From a bacterium (lineage in GTDB: Bacteria; Bacillota; Bacilli; Lactobacillales; Streptococcaceae), in the NCBI GenBank assembly GCA_905221105.1, contig CAJNBW010000007.1, positions 1-64,000 of the forward strand: a DNA stretch of 64,000 nucleotides. Reading direction: 5' to 3'. The notes beneath the pieces are model-generated. The model was not told the origin of the DNA. It searched no databases and was given only the letters and a program-made list of their open reading frames with translations. Below are positions 28,523-37,495 of this stretch, piece after piece. The stretch's first letter is position 1. Every line of letters starts with the position of its first letter. Position numbers and translations under genes: made by a program.

Positions 28523-28545
28523 ACTATCTGACAACGTAAAACGAA

Positions 28546-28588
28546 AAAAGCGAACAGCTTTGTATACTAGGAAGTCATGTTCGCTTTT
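28546..28588. terminator. bidirectional terminator, paralogue 1 / rgg
   Basis: AAAAGCGAACA (28546-28556) pairs with TGTTCGCTTTT (28578-28588) between converging genes. The same hairpin recurs after paralogue 2. Confidence 0.85.
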
Positions 28589-28610
28589 ATTCATAAAATG
28601 ATAGTTACTA

Positions 28611-29480
28611 TTAGCCCTCTGTTTCAAAAAAATCTGCTTGATAATAATCACTAACTTCTCTTTTCATTTCTCTTAGTAATCGACTTTCATCTGTTGATTC
28701 GAGTAAGGATAATCCTGTATTAATCATAGTATGATCTTCATTAACAATTCCCAGACGTACTTGAGCTACACCTAATAAATCGTATCGTTTCAATATTTTT
28801 GCTAAATCAAGACATTCTTGAATTAAGCATAGACAGGCATCTTTCTTCCCTGCTTCAAGGTACATTCGTGTCATATTGGCTAGAATGGAGTAATGAATAC
28901 TTTGAATTGGACGATAATCTGTGTATTTATTTAGAGATTTTACAAGTCTTTGACGTAGCATTTCTAGTGAATCAACAGGGAAATGGAAAATAATCATCAC
29001 TAACAACCGTAAATCTGAGAGGAACCACTGATCTCTTTTTTCTAATTCTTTCCATAACTCCTCAGCCAAGGCTTGGGCTTTATCGGAAAACTGATTTTCA
29101 ATCACTTCTATAAAAATGGTTAGTTCTTTCACAGCATGCTCTATTGGGATATCATTCTGCACTTCATCTAGATAAATTTGACATTTTGATAGCAGTGTCT
29201 TCATTTCTTCTAGATTAGGCGAAGAAATAACTTGATAATATTCTGAAAATAATTTCTTACGAGAATCCGTTTGGTAATGTTGACAAATATAATGAAATTC
29301 ATCGAAACTCATATCAATTTGCCTCAAAAGCAACTCCATAGTATCATACCTAGGAGTAGAGTGATTATTTTCAAACTTCGATAAGTTAGAATGAGTAATG
29401 TAGTCACCACAGACCTCATTTTGTGTAATCCCTTTTGACTTACGAATGTATTTATAAACTGAACCAATATCCCACCGCAT
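28611..29480 (-). CDS. Rgg/GadR/MutR-family transcriptional regulator
   Basis: A 289-residue cytoplasmic regulator. The N-terminal HTH (about 1-60) reads GSVYKYIRKSKGITQNEVCG then SNLSKFENNHSTPRYDTMELL; the rest is the helical repeat region that binds peptides in Rgg proteins. Rgg proteins usually act on neighbouring genes, often with a short hydrophobic peptide. No convincing SHP gene is visible nearby. It lies between paralogues 1 and 2, divergent from 2, which makes them likely targets. Confidence 0.85.
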   Translation of the reverse strand: MRWDIGSVYKYIRKSKGITQNEVCGDYITHSNLSKFENNHSTPRYDTMELLLRQIDMSFDEFHYICQHYQTDSRKKLFSEYYQVISSPNLEEMKTLLSKCQIYLDEVQNDIPIEHAVKELTIFIEVIENQFSDKAQALAEELWKELEKRDQWFLSDLRLLVMIIFHFPVDSLEMLRQRLVKSLNKYTDYRPIQSIHYSILANMTRMYLEAGKKDACLCLIQECLDLAKILKRYDLLGVAQVRLGIVNEDHTMINTGLSLLESTDESRLLREMKREVSDYYQADFFETEG

Positions 29481-29677
29481 ATTTTTGCCTCCAAAAATGT
29501 TCCAAAAGTAGAAGTTTTAGGAAAATATTTATATTTAGTATATCATAAAGGTGTGGGGTGGGCAATGATGATAGAAAGAAGGTGTTGGTTGACTCTTAAG
29601 GATTATTAGGAGTTATGTAGAATGTTTATGATGGAAAAATATCTTTTTATAACTATTCAATAAAGGAGGAAACGGCT

Positions 29678-30859
29678 ATGAAAAAATCTAAACTTCTCAC
29701 ACTTGGTTTGCTTGCAGGTGCTGGTCTGCTTTTGTCAATCAATCAAGCACAGGCTGCAGATACTTGGGTTAAAAATGGCGCTGACTGGAATCTTTCTCAA
29801 GATGGCAGTCTCGCTAAAAATAAATGGGTACAAAATGCTGGCTCTTGGTATCACTTCGATGGTTCTGGTAAAATGCAGACAGGCTGGCTCAAAGACGGCA
29901 ATACCTGGTACTCACTAGCAGATAGTGGGGCTATGCGCACTGGCTGGTACAAAGAAGGTAGCACATGGTACTCCCTAGCAGATAGTGGCGCCATGCGTAC
30001 AGGTTGGTACAAAGAAGGATCTACTTGGTACTACCTAAAAGGCAGTGGCTCTATGGCAACAGGATGGGCAACTGCAAATGGTCAATGGTCTTACTTTGAA
30101 AAATCAGGTGCTATGGTAGCAGATAGAGCTGTTCCAGCAAGCGATGGGGAAAGTTATGTCATTGGTAAGGATGGATATCTGTTAACCAAACTCCCAAGTC
30201 AGGTTGAACAAACTCAAGCGGATGATACAATTATCACAAATATTGTTACTTTATCTGACGGGTATGATTATCATCTTATTTATACAAAAGATGGAGTCAT
30301 TGTTGAAAAAAATGCTTGGTACATAAAACCTGAATTTAAGAAGTTTTCTGATAAATATGGAGATAAAGTTTCCAATACGATGTTGGCTTTAGTAGATAAT
30401 ACGGAAGAAGGACAAGAAATTAATCCTAAAGCTGTCGTGAAAAATTTCCAAAACTTACCAAACAGGTATTACTTTGGGGCAGATGGTCGTCGCGTAACAA
30501 ATTTACCAGAAATGACCACCTATTCAGAGATTAAAAAAGTTGGAAATGATGTCTATCTAGAAAATCCAGGTGCACGACTTCTTCTTGGAGCTACCAGCTT
30601 CACAATCAATAATAATAAACTATACTATTTAGATGGTGCTAATGGCAAACTCAAAACAGGTTATTTTGCATTGATTGATGATAGACCAAGCTATCATCAC
30701 TATCATATTCTTGTTTATGCAGACCAATCTGGTGAAATTTTTAAAATGAAACGATTGCCAACAGGAATTTCAGATTATCTTAATAAAGAAATTGACGGTT
30801 TCTACGGTCAAACTGTTAAAATCGATAGTAAGACAGGCAATGTTTCTGTTGTGAAATAA
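29678..30859 (+). CDS. choline-binding protein, tandem paralogue 2
   Basis: A 393-residue protein, almost identical to paralogue 1 in its signal peptide and repeats (repeat type TGWYKEGSTWYSLADSGAMR). The C-terminal domain has diverged more (DKYGDKVSNTMLALVDN, then HYHILVYADQSGEIFKMKRL). AAAGGAGG precedes the single ATG. The 197-base gap to the divergent rgg should hold its promoter; TTGACT at 29589-29594 is a possible -35. Confidence 0.85.
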   Translation: MKKSKLLTLGLLAGAGLLLSINQAQAADTWVKNGADWNLSQDGSLAKNKWVQNAGSWYHFDGSGKMQTGWLKDGNTWYSLADSGAMRTGWYKEGSTWYSLADSGAMRTGWYKEGSTWYYLKGSGSMATGWATANGQWSYFEKSGAMVADRAVPASDGESYVIGKDGYLLTKLPSQVEQTQADDTIITNIVTLSDGYDYHLIYTKDGVIVEKNAWYIKPEFKKFSDKYGDKVSNTMLALVDNTEEGQEINPKAVVKNFQNLPNRYYFGADGRRVTNLPEMTTYSEIKKVGNDVYLENPGARLLLGATSFTINNNKLYYLDGANGKLKTGYFALIDDRPSYHHYHILVYADQSGEIFKMKRLPTGISDYLNKEIDGFYGQTVKIDSKTGNVSVVK

Positions 30860-30882
30860 ACTATCAGACAGAGTAAAACGAA

Positions 30883-30923
30883 AAAAGCGAACAGCTTTGT
30901 ATACTAGGAAGTCATGTTCGCTT
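30883..30923 (+). repeat. copied terminator hairpin that lost its T run
   Basis: The AAGCGAACA / TGTTCGCTT stem of 28546-28588 is repeated here with the same loop, but the arm is followed by CACTATAG instead of T residues. It probably no longer stops transcription, so paralogue 3, 25 bases later, can be read from paralogue 2. Confidence 0.7.
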
Positions 30924-30948
30924 CACTATAGAACAGGAGGAAATGGCT

Positions 30949-32127
30949 ATGAAAAAATTTAAACTACTCACACTTTGTTTGCTTGCAGGTGCTGGTCTGC
31001 TTTTGTCAATCAAGCAAGCACAAGCTGCAGATACTTGGGTTAAAAATGGGTCTGACTGGAATCTTTCTCAAGATGGCAGCCTAGCTAAAAATAAATGGGT
31101 GCAAAATGCTGGCTCTTGGTATCACTTCGATGGTTCTGGTAAAATGCAGACAGGCTGGCTCAAAGACGGCAATACATGGTATTCACTAGCAGATAGCGGG
31201 GCTATGCGTACTGGATGGTACAAGGAAGGTAGCACATGGTACTCCCTAGCAGATAGTGGAGCTATGCGTACAGGTTGGTACAAAGAAGGGTCTACTTGGT
31301 ACTATCTTCGTTTTAGTGGTTCTATGCAGACAGGTTGGGAGTTCATAGATAATAATTGGTATTATTTCGAACAATCAGGTGCAATGGCCTCTGATAGAGT
31401 TGTAAATTCTAGTGATGGCACAGGCTATATTCTCAGCAAGGATGGCCATATGTTCACTTTACAAAATAGCCCTTATAAACATGGTGACATTGTTCGTTTA
31501 GGCGATGGATATGAATATCTGATTAAAGCAAAATTTGACGGAAATAACTTTACTGATATTATCGTGGATAAAAACACTTGGTATATTAAACCTGAGTTCA
31601 AGAAGTTTTCCGACAAATATGGGGATGAGGTTGCAAATACAACCTTAGCTTTAGTAGATAATAAAGAAGAAGGACAAGAAATTGATCCTAAAGCTGTCAT
31701 TCGTAATTTCCAAAATCTACCAGGTCGATATTACTTTGGAGCAGATGGTCGTAGAGTATTACCACTTCCAGAGATGACAACTAGATCAGAAATCAAAAAA
31801 GTTGGCAATGATCTTTATCTAGAAGACCCAGGTGTACGACTTCGATTTGATAACTTCACAATCAATAACAATAAACTATATTATTTAGATAATGGACAAG
31901 GTAAGCTCAAAACAGGTTACTTTGTACTGATTGATGATGGTATGGCTACAACCCACTATCATTTCCTTGTATATGCAGACCAATCTGGTGAGGTTCTTAA
32001 GATGAAACGCTTACCATCAAGATTTGTAGATTATCGTGATAAAGAAATCGATGGTTTCTATGGTCAAAAAATTAAGATTACACAGCCAAATAAGTATGAA
32101 TATTACAAGGTTCTTGTGGTAAAATAA
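30949..32127 (+). CDS. choline-binding protein, tandem paralogue 3
   Basis: A 392-residue protein with the same plan as its two neighbours: signal peptide to KQAQAAD, N-terminal choline-binding repeats, then the unrecognised C-terminal domain (NTWYIKPEFKKFSDKYGDE, then NLPGRYYFGADGRRV). Repeats six and seven differ (STWYYLRFSGSMQTGWEFID). No promoter is evident in the 89 bases after paralogue 2. The ATG at 30949 is preferred over 30943 on Shine-Dalgarno spacing. Confidence 0.85.
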   Translation: MKKFKLLTLCLLAGAGLLLSIKQAQAADTWVKNGSDWNLSQDGSLAKNKWVQNAGSWYHFDGSGKMQTGWLKDGNTWYSLADSGAMRTGWYKEGSTWYSLADSGAMRTGWYKEGSTWYYLRFSGSMQTGWEFIDNNWYYFEQSGAMASDRVVNSSDGTGYILSKDGHMFTLQNSPYKHGDIVRLGDGYEYLIKAKFDGNNFTDIIVDKNTWYIKPEFKKFSDKYGDEVANTTLALVDNKEEGQEIDPKAVIRNFQNLPGRYYFGADGRRVLPLPEMTTRSEIKKVGNDLYLEDPGVRLRFDNFTINNNKLYYLDNGQGKLKTGYFVLIDDGMATTHYHFLVYADQSGEVLKMKRLPSRFVDYRDKEIDGFYGQKIKITQPNKYEYYKVLVVK

Positions 32128-32184
32128 ATAGATAAGCAATCTTCACAACGAATATAAAAAATAAAACGTGCAAATCATTTCAAG

Positions 32185-32227
32185 AGGCTTTAGATTTCTT
32201 GTACTTTAAAAGAAACTAAAGCCTTTT
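32185..32227 (+). terminator. terminator after paralogue 3
   Basis: AGGCTTTAG, TTTCTT on the left pair with AAGAAA, CTAAAGCCT on the right, then TTTT. The stem is long with one bulge. Confidence 0.8.
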
Positions 32228-32285
32228 GTGGATGGAATGATACATAGGATTGTAAATATAATAATGGAGAATGTGATTAGATAGT

Positions 32286-33620
32286 ATGATTTTGACTTTT
32301 ATTAAGGAAACTCTATTTGCTTTATTGTTGATAGTCTCCATTATAATTCCTCCAATCTATCTAGGTTACCAAATTACACCGGAATTTCGTAAAAAGAGAT
32401 ACGTAGTCTATTTACTAATGATGCAAGTAATAGCTGGTAAAACTTTTTTTGAAATCATGTATTTGGAAGTTTTAATCTTTTTTTACCTTATTTTCTATAT
32501 GAATAGGAAGAAAAAAGGAGAATCTTTATTTCTTTCATTCTATCTTTTTAGTTTTTATCAGAGTATTCGCTATTTATTGGTATTGTTCTATATTCGGATG
32601 TTAGATATAGATATGCTATCAGAAGTAGGAAATGGGATTGTTAACTCTTCTTTTTCCCTATTAGCTATCGTACTAACAGTAGTTATGATGAAGCGTTGGT
32701 CTTTGGATTTGGATTTATTTTTTTCAGATGCTTTCAAAACCCACTATCGTAAGAGTTTTTTCATTATCCTACCTTTGACTGTATTTAGGATATTCTCTTC
32801 GTTTATGACCAATATAAATAGTTCTTTCTATGTTCGTTTTGACACGACCATTTCTCTTCTGATTTTCATCCTATTTTTCTCTTGGCTCTTTTACATCAAG
32901 CATTTGGAGCAGGTTTATCGTGATGAACAAACCATTCAGAGACAGGAAGATGAAAATCGTTCCTTGCAAGGAATGGTGGATAAGTTGGGTCATCTCTATG
33001 ATGAAGTTCGAGGTTTCCGTCATGATTTTGCAGGGATTGTCGCTAGCATGGAGCCTGCCATAGCGAATCAAGACATGGTTGAGGTGTCTACCATTTATCA
33101 AGATGTTTTTCTAAAGACCAATGAAAAGCTGAGGAAGGCGGATTACACGGCCTTTAATCTCCATAATATTCATGATATAGCCATTCGTAATACCTTGGCC
33201 AAAGCCATGATTGTGGCAGATAAGCAGGGAATTCATTTTAGTTTGGAGACGGTGGGGGTCGTTGAAGAGCTGGCTTTGCCGATGTTGGAGGCTATTCGGA
33301 TCCTCTCTATCCTCACGACGAATGCTTTAGAAGCAGCCAGTGAGGCGGGAAATCCGCAGATTCGGGTTGCTTTGTTGGCAGGTGATAGGAGTGTCCGTTT
33401 TATCATTGAAAACACTCGTAAGAAAGAAGAACTGAATCCTAGCATTCTCAGTCAAAAGGGTTATTCGACTAAGGGAAACCACAGTGGACTGGGCTTAGCG
33501 ACCTTGGAGGATATGGTTTTTCATTATGATTTGAACTTAGATACTCAGCTAGGAGAAACGACCTTTAGACAAGATTTAGAATTGCCATTTAAGGATGAGA
33601 AACGAGGGGGAGAGGAATGA
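32286..33620 (+). CDS. AgrC/ComD-type sensor histidine kinase
   Basis: A 444-residue kinase. About six transmembrane helices fill residues 1-205, then a coiled linker, the dimerisation helix with phospho-acceptor His246 in RGFRHDFAG, and a GHKL ATPase domain (NALEAASEAGN, then KGYSTKGNHSGLGLATLEDM). This is the HPK10 class that senses peptides (ComD, BlpH, AgrC). Its stop overlaps the response regulator by four bases. No double-glycine peptide gene is visible nearby, so the signal is unknown. Confidence 0.88.
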   Translation: MILTFIKETLFALLLIVSIIIPPIYLGYQITPEFRKKRYVVYLLMMQVIAGKTFFEIMYLEVLIFFYLIFYMNRKKKGESLFLSFYLFSFYQSIRYLLVLFYIRMLDIDMLSEVGNGIVNSSFSLLAIVLTVVMMKRWSLDLDLFFSDAFKTHYRKSFFIILPLTVFRIFSSFMTNINSSFYVRFDTTISLLIFILFFSWLFYIKHLEQVYRDEQTIQRQEDENRSLQGMVDKLGHLYDEVRGFRHDFAGIVASMEPAIANQDMVEVSTIYQDVFLKTNEKLRKADYTAFNLHNIHDIAIRNTLAKAMIVADKQGIHFSLETVGVVEELALPMLEAIRILSILTTNALEAASEAGNPQIRVALLAGDRSVRFIIENTRKKEELNPSILSQKGYSTKGNHSGLGLATLEDMVFHYDLNLDTQLGETTFRQDLELPFKDEKRGGEE

Positions 33621-34348
33621 GAATTTTAGTTTTAGAAGACGATAGAGTCCAACAAGGACGGATAGAGCAGACTTTACTAGATATCGGTCGCTCTCGCAAT
33701 TTAAGATTGGAAATTGATATTGCCAAAAACTATGGAGATGTTGAAAAGTATTCTCAGTATTTTGACCATTACCAACTCTATTTATTGGATTTAGAGATTG
33801 ATGGAGAGCGTGAACGGGGCTTTCAGGTTGCTCAACAGGTTCGGGAGCGGGATCCTTTTACAAGCATTGTCTTTGTGTCCACGCACTCGGAGGCCTTACC
33901 TCTAGCTTTTCGCTACCACTTGTCTGCCTTGGATTTTATTTCCAAGGATCAGCCTGAGGAGGATTACCGTCATCAGCTGGAGCGCTGTCTGGACTATGTA
34001 CTGGCAGTGGATAAGAGGGAAAATATGCGTCTCTTTACCTATAGTTTTGAGGGGAGACGGGGCTTTACTCTGCCCTACCATGAGATTTTAGCCTTTGAAA
34101 CCTCAGTGGAATCCCATCGTATCAAGGTCTATTATGCCAATCATTCTATCAAGACCATTTATGGCAGTCTCAAGGATATCGCTGCCAAGGCTGAAAAAGA
34201 TTACTTTGTCTATGCCAATCGCAATACGTTAGTTAGTCTACAGGCCATTGAAGAGATGACTGCGACAGAAGTGACCCTGTTAGAAGGCTTGCACTTCCCT
34301 GTATCACGAACAGCCAGAAGAACCCTTAAAAAACATCTCAATGTATAA
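33617..34348 (+). CDS. LytTR-family response regulator (ComE/BlpR-like)
   Basis: A 243-residue protein with a receiver domain (phospho-acceptor Asp58 in YLLDLEIDG, Lys in DFISKDQPEED) and a C-terminal LytTR DNA-binding domain (EILAFETSVESHRIKVYY, then HFPVSRTARRTLKKHL). It partners the kinase just upstream. It is not ComE itself: identity by eye is moderate. Targets are unknown; the neighbouring small ORFs and choline-binding genes are candidates. Confidence 0.88.
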   Translation: MRILVLEDDRVQQGRIEQTLLDIGRSRNLRLEIDIAKNYGDVEKYSQYFDHYQLYLLDLEIDGERERGFQVAQQVRERDPFTSIVFVSTHSEALPLAFRYHLSALDFISKDQPEEDYRHQLERCLDYVLAVDKRENMRLFTYSFEGRRGFTLPYHEILAFETSVESHRIKVYYANHSIKTIYGSLKDIAAKAEKDYFVYANRNTLVSLQAIEEMTATEVTLLEGLHFPVSRTARRTLKKHLNV

Positions 34349-34375
34349 TATCTGTTAGACTTGAATGAATTTATC

Positions 34376-34417
34376 AATAAGAATGTCGGAAAATTTTCTG
34401 ATATTCTTATTTTTTTG
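34376..34417 (+). terminator. terminator of the two-component operon
   Basis: AATAAGAAT, TC, GAAAA on the left pair with TTTTC, GA, ATTCTTATT on the right, then a T run. Confidence 0.85.
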
Positions 34418-34425
34418 GATTCTTT

Positions 34426-34433
34426 TTCGAATA
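34426..34433 (+). promoter_or_regulatory. SigX combox near comAB
   Basis: TTCGAATA with a T run before it and GATAAGTAAG after it, very like the dut combox. It is 33 bases before the small ORF at 34466. Confidence 0.85.
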
Positions 34434-34465
34434 GATAAGTAAGAGGAAAAAGAAAGGAGTGTGCT

Positions 34466-34636
34466 ATTAAAACATTTTTATTAGGATTCGCTGAGGGATA
34501 TTTTACCGTATCACTCACTATCTACATCGCAACGTATTTGATGTTGAAAAATCCAATCAATACTCTATTTTATCCAGAAATTTACCCTGTTTTATTTGGG
34601 CTCTTTTATCTAGGATATAGGGGCAATAAAAAGTGA
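34466..34636 (+). CDS. small membrane protein, predicted competence-induced, ATT start
   Basis: A 56-codon frame beginning ATT at 34466, six bases after AAAGGAG (34454-34459). It encodes two hydrophobic segments (KTFLLGFAEGYFTVSLTIY, then YPVLFGLFYLGYRG) and a Lys-rich end. There is no ATG, GTG or TTG near the ribosome site in this frame. The combox, ribosome site and membrane pattern argue for a real gene, with ATT used as start or recently mutated from ATG. Function unknown; a bacteriocin-immunity-like or competence accessory protein is possible. Confidence 0.5.
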   Translation: MKTFLLGFAEGYFTVSLTIYIATYLMLKNPINTLFYPEIYPVLFGLFYLGYRGNKK

Positions 34637-34711
34637 GTAGGGTGAACAGTTAAGGATTACTTGTTAGTTTGTGCTGAAAATGGTTAGGAATGCATCACAT
34701 TGGAGTTTAAT

Positions 34712-34918
34712 ATGAAATTCGTTAAATCAATATTGAAAGTTTTGCCTGAAATCATGGTATTACTTAGTTCAATGTCTTATATCATCATTAGATTAGTAGC
34801 TGACACAAATAAAGTATCTTTACCTACTTGGTTTGATAATTTTAATATACCCACGATTGCATTATTTATGATGGTCTTCATTCTTTTATACAGAAGTAGA
34901 GAAAAAAAGAATCGATAA
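34712..34918 (+). CDS. small two-helix membrane protein
   Basis: A 68-residue protein with two hydrophobic segments (ILKVLPEIMVLLSSMSYIII and IPTIALFMMVFILLY) and the basic end RSREKKNR. The ATG at 34712 follows TGGAGT. It lies 75 bases behind the combox-driven ORF and could be on the same transcript. I do not recognise it; bacteriocin or immunity genes commonly look like this. Confidence 0.5.
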   Translation: MKFVKSILKVLPEIMVLLSSMSYIIIRLVADTNKVSLPTWFDNFNIPTIALFMMVFILLYRSREKKNR

Positions 34919-35181
34919 ATTTGAAGCAGTAGACGCTCTATAGGGAATAGGAGTCTTATAGTAACGAATCAAAAAAGGAGTAACTATGAATCGTAACTTA
35001 GAACGGTGTTATCTATTCTGACCATGAATAGATCATACCAGAGGTGGCTTATAAATAACGGGGACATTGGAAATTGAAGTAACTTTAAATAGGATGTCAT
35101 AAATGTTGCTATCAATGATTTATTTGTCCCAAGCTTGCCTAGGGTGTCAGTAAAACATCACTTTCCTTTCATATCATATTT

Positions 35182-35212
35182 TAGGCAGGGCGTTTGTTCT
35201 GCCTATTTTTTT
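35182..35212 (+). terminator. terminator before comAB
   Basis: TAGGCAG / CTGCCTA stem followed by T7. The preceding 260 bases (34919-35181) hold only an 11-codon ORF behind AGGAG at 34986 and nothing else I can support. Confidence 0.85.
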
Positions 35213-35223
35213 ATCCCAAAAGT

Positions 35224-35253
35224 GCATTTGGGAGGTAGATAGGCGCATTTGAG
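35224..35253 (+). promoter_or_regulatory. ComE box of comAB
   Basis: GCATTTGGG (35224-35232), exactly 12 bases, GCATTTGAG (35245-35253). A -10-like TAAGAT follows at 35286-35291. Two clean half-sites make this the best ComE site in the window. Confidence 0.9.
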
Positions 35254-35329
35254 GAGGAAGTCCAGTTTTTGTTTGGTGATTGGGGTAAGATAGTTGTTAT
35301 CAGATGAGTTTAGGAAAAAGGAGATGAAT

Positions 35330-37483
35330 ATGAAATTTGGGAAACGTCACTATCGTCCGCAGGTGGATCAGATGGACTGCGGTGTAGCTTCATTAGCCAT
35401 GGTTTTTGGCTACTATGGTAGTTACTATTCTTTGGCTCACTTGCGCGAATTGGCTAAGACTACCATGGATGGGACGACGGCTTTGGGCTTGGTCAAGGTG
35501 GCAGAGGAGATTGGTTTTGAGACGCGAGCAATTAAGGCGGATATGACGCTTTTTGACTTGCAAGATTTGACTTTTCCTTTTGTTGCTCATGTACTTAAGG
35601 AAGGGAAATTGCTCCACTACTATGTGGTGACTGGGCAGGATAAGGATAGCATTCATATTGCCGATCCAGATCCTGGGGTGAAGTTGACTAAACTGCCACG
35701 TGAGCGTTTTGCGAAGGAATGGACAGGAGCGACTCTTTTTATGGCACCTAGTCCAGACTACAAGCCTCATAAGGATCAAAAGAATGGCCTGCTCTCTTTT
35801 ATCCCTATATTAGTGAAACAGCGTGGCTTGATTGCTAATATCGTTTTGGCAACACTCTTGGTCACCTTGATTAATATTGTGGGTTCTTATTATCTGCAGT
35901 CTATCATTGATACCTATGTGCCGGATCAGATGCGTTCGACGCTGGGGATTATTTCTATTGGTTTGGTCATCGTCTATATTCTCCAGCAGGTCTTGTCTTA
36001 TGCTCAGGAGTATCTCTTGCTTGTTTTGGGGCAACGCTTGTCGATTGATGTGATTTTGTCCTACATCAAGCATGTTTTTCACCTGCCTATGTCCTTCTTT
36101 GCGACACGACGTACAGGGGAAATCGTGTCTCGTTTTACAGATGCTAACAGTATCATCGATGCGCTGGCTTCGACCATTCTTTCGATTTTCCTAGATGTGT
36201 CAACGGTTGTCATTATTTCCCTTGTTTTATTTTCACAAAATACCAATCTCTTTTTCATGACTTTATTGGCACTTCCTATCTACACAGTGATTATCTTTGC
36301 TTTTATGAAGCCGTTTGAAAAGATGAATCGGGATACCATGGAAGCCAATGCGGTTCTGTCTTCTTCTATCATTGAGGACATCAATGGTATTGAGACTATC
36401 AAGTCTTTGACCAGTGAAAGTCAGCGTTACCAAAAGATTGACAAGGAATTTGTGGATTATCTGAAAAAATCCTTTACCTATAGTCGGGCAGAGAGTCAGC
36501 AAAAGGCTCTGAAAAAGGTTGCCCATCTCTTGCTCAATGTCGGTATTCTCTGGATGGGGGCTGTTTTGGTCATGGATGGCAAGATGAGTTTGGGGCAGTT
36601 GATTACCTATAATACCTTGCTGGTTTACTTTACCAATCCTTTGGAAAATATCATCAATCTGCAAACCAAGCTTCAGACAGCGCAGGTTGCCAATAACCGT
36701 CTAAATGAGGTTTATCTGGTAGCTTCTGAGTTTGAGGAGAAGAAAACGGTTGAGGATTTGAGCTTGATGAAGGGAGAGATGACCTTCAAGCAGGTTCATT
36801 ACAAGTATGGCTATGGTCGAGACGTCTTATCAGATATCAATTTGACCATTCCACAAGGTTCTAAGGTGGCTTTTGTGGGGATTTCAGGATCAGGTAAGAC
36901 GACCTTGGCCAAGATGATGGTTAATTTTTACGACCCAAGTCAGGGAGAGATTAGTTTGGGTGGTGTCAATCTCAATCAGATTGATAAAAAGGCTTTGCGC
37001 CAGTATATTAACTATCTGCCTCAACAGCCCTATGTCTTTAACGGAACGATTTTGGACAATCTTCTCCTTGGAGCCAAGGAAGGGACGACTCAAGAGGATA
37101 TCTTACGGGCGGTCGAATTGGCAGAGATTCGGGAGGATATTGAGCGCATGCCACTGAATTACCAAACAGAATTGACTTCGGATGGGGCAGGGATTTCAGG
37201 TGGACAACGTCAGAGAATTGCTTTGGCGCGTGCTCTCTTGACAGATGCGCCGGTCTTGATTTTGGATGAGGCGACCAGCAGTTTAGATATTTTGACAGAG
37301 AAGCGGATCGTAGATAATCTCATGGCTTTAGACAAGACCTTGATTTTCATCGCCCACCGCTTGACCATTGCTGAGCGGACAGAGAAGGTTGTTGTCTTGG
37401 ATCAGGGCAAGATTGTTGAAGAAGGAAAGCATGCTGATTTGCTTGCACAGGGTGGCTTTTATGCCCATTTGGTGAATAGCTAG
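35330..37483 (+). CDS. comA: ComA, peptidase-containing ABC exporter of CSP
   Basis: A 717-residue exporter. The N-terminal C39 peptidase has Cys17 in DQMDCGVASLAM and the His in LLHYYVVTG; it cuts double-glycine leaders. Six membrane helices follow, then an ATPase with GISGSGKTTLAK, ISGGQRQRIALARAL and LILDEATSS. It processes and exports the ComC pheromone and can also handle Blp peptides. The ATG at 35330 (MKFGKRHY) after GGAGATGAAT is the family start; the in-frame extension from 35294 is not. Confidence 0.96.
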   Translation: MKFGKRHYRPQVDQMDCGVASLAMVFGYYGSYYSLAHLRELAKTTMDGTTALGLVKVAEEIGFETRAIKADMTLFDLQDLTFPFVAHVLKEGKLLHYYVVTGQDKDSIHIADPDPGVKLTKLPRERFAKEWTGATLFMAPSPDYKPHKDQKNGLLSFIPILVKQRGLIANIVLATLLVTLINIVGSYYLQSIIDTYVPDQMRSTLGIISIGLVIVYILQQVLSYAQEYLLLVLGQRLSIDVILSYIKHVFHLPMSFFATRRTGEIVSRFTDANSIIDALASTILSIFLDVSTVVIISLVLFSQNTNLFFMTLLALPIYTVIIFAFMKPFEKMNRDTMEANAVLSSSIIEDINGIETIKSLTSESQRYQKIDKEFVDYLKKSFTYSRAESQQKALKKVAHLLLNVGILWMGAVLVMDGKMSLGQLITYNTLLVYFTNPLENIINLQTKLQTAQVANNRLNEVYLVASEFEEKKTVEDLSLMKGEMTFKQVHYKYGYGRDVLSDINLTIPQGSKVAFVGISGSGKTTLAKMMVNFYDPSQGEISLGGVNLNQIDKKALRQYINYLPQQPYVFNGTILDNLLLGAKEGTTQEDILRAVELAEIREDIERMPLNYQTELTSDGAGISGGQRQRIALARALLTDAPVLILDEATSSLDILTEKRIVDNLMALDKTLIFIAHRLTIAERTEKVVVLDQGKIVEEGKHADLLAQGGFYAHLVNS

Positions 37484-37495
37484 GAGGAGGAGAGG

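Noticed and set aside
32147..32154. AACGAATA, one mismatch from the combox
   Set aside because: The first base does not fit TNCGAATA, no T run precedes it, and only a terminator follows.
34989..35024. Short frame MNRNLERCYLF behind AGGAG, considered as a bacteriocin leader
   Set aside because: Eleven codons, no double-glycine motif in any frame, and no continuation that looks like a bacteriocin.
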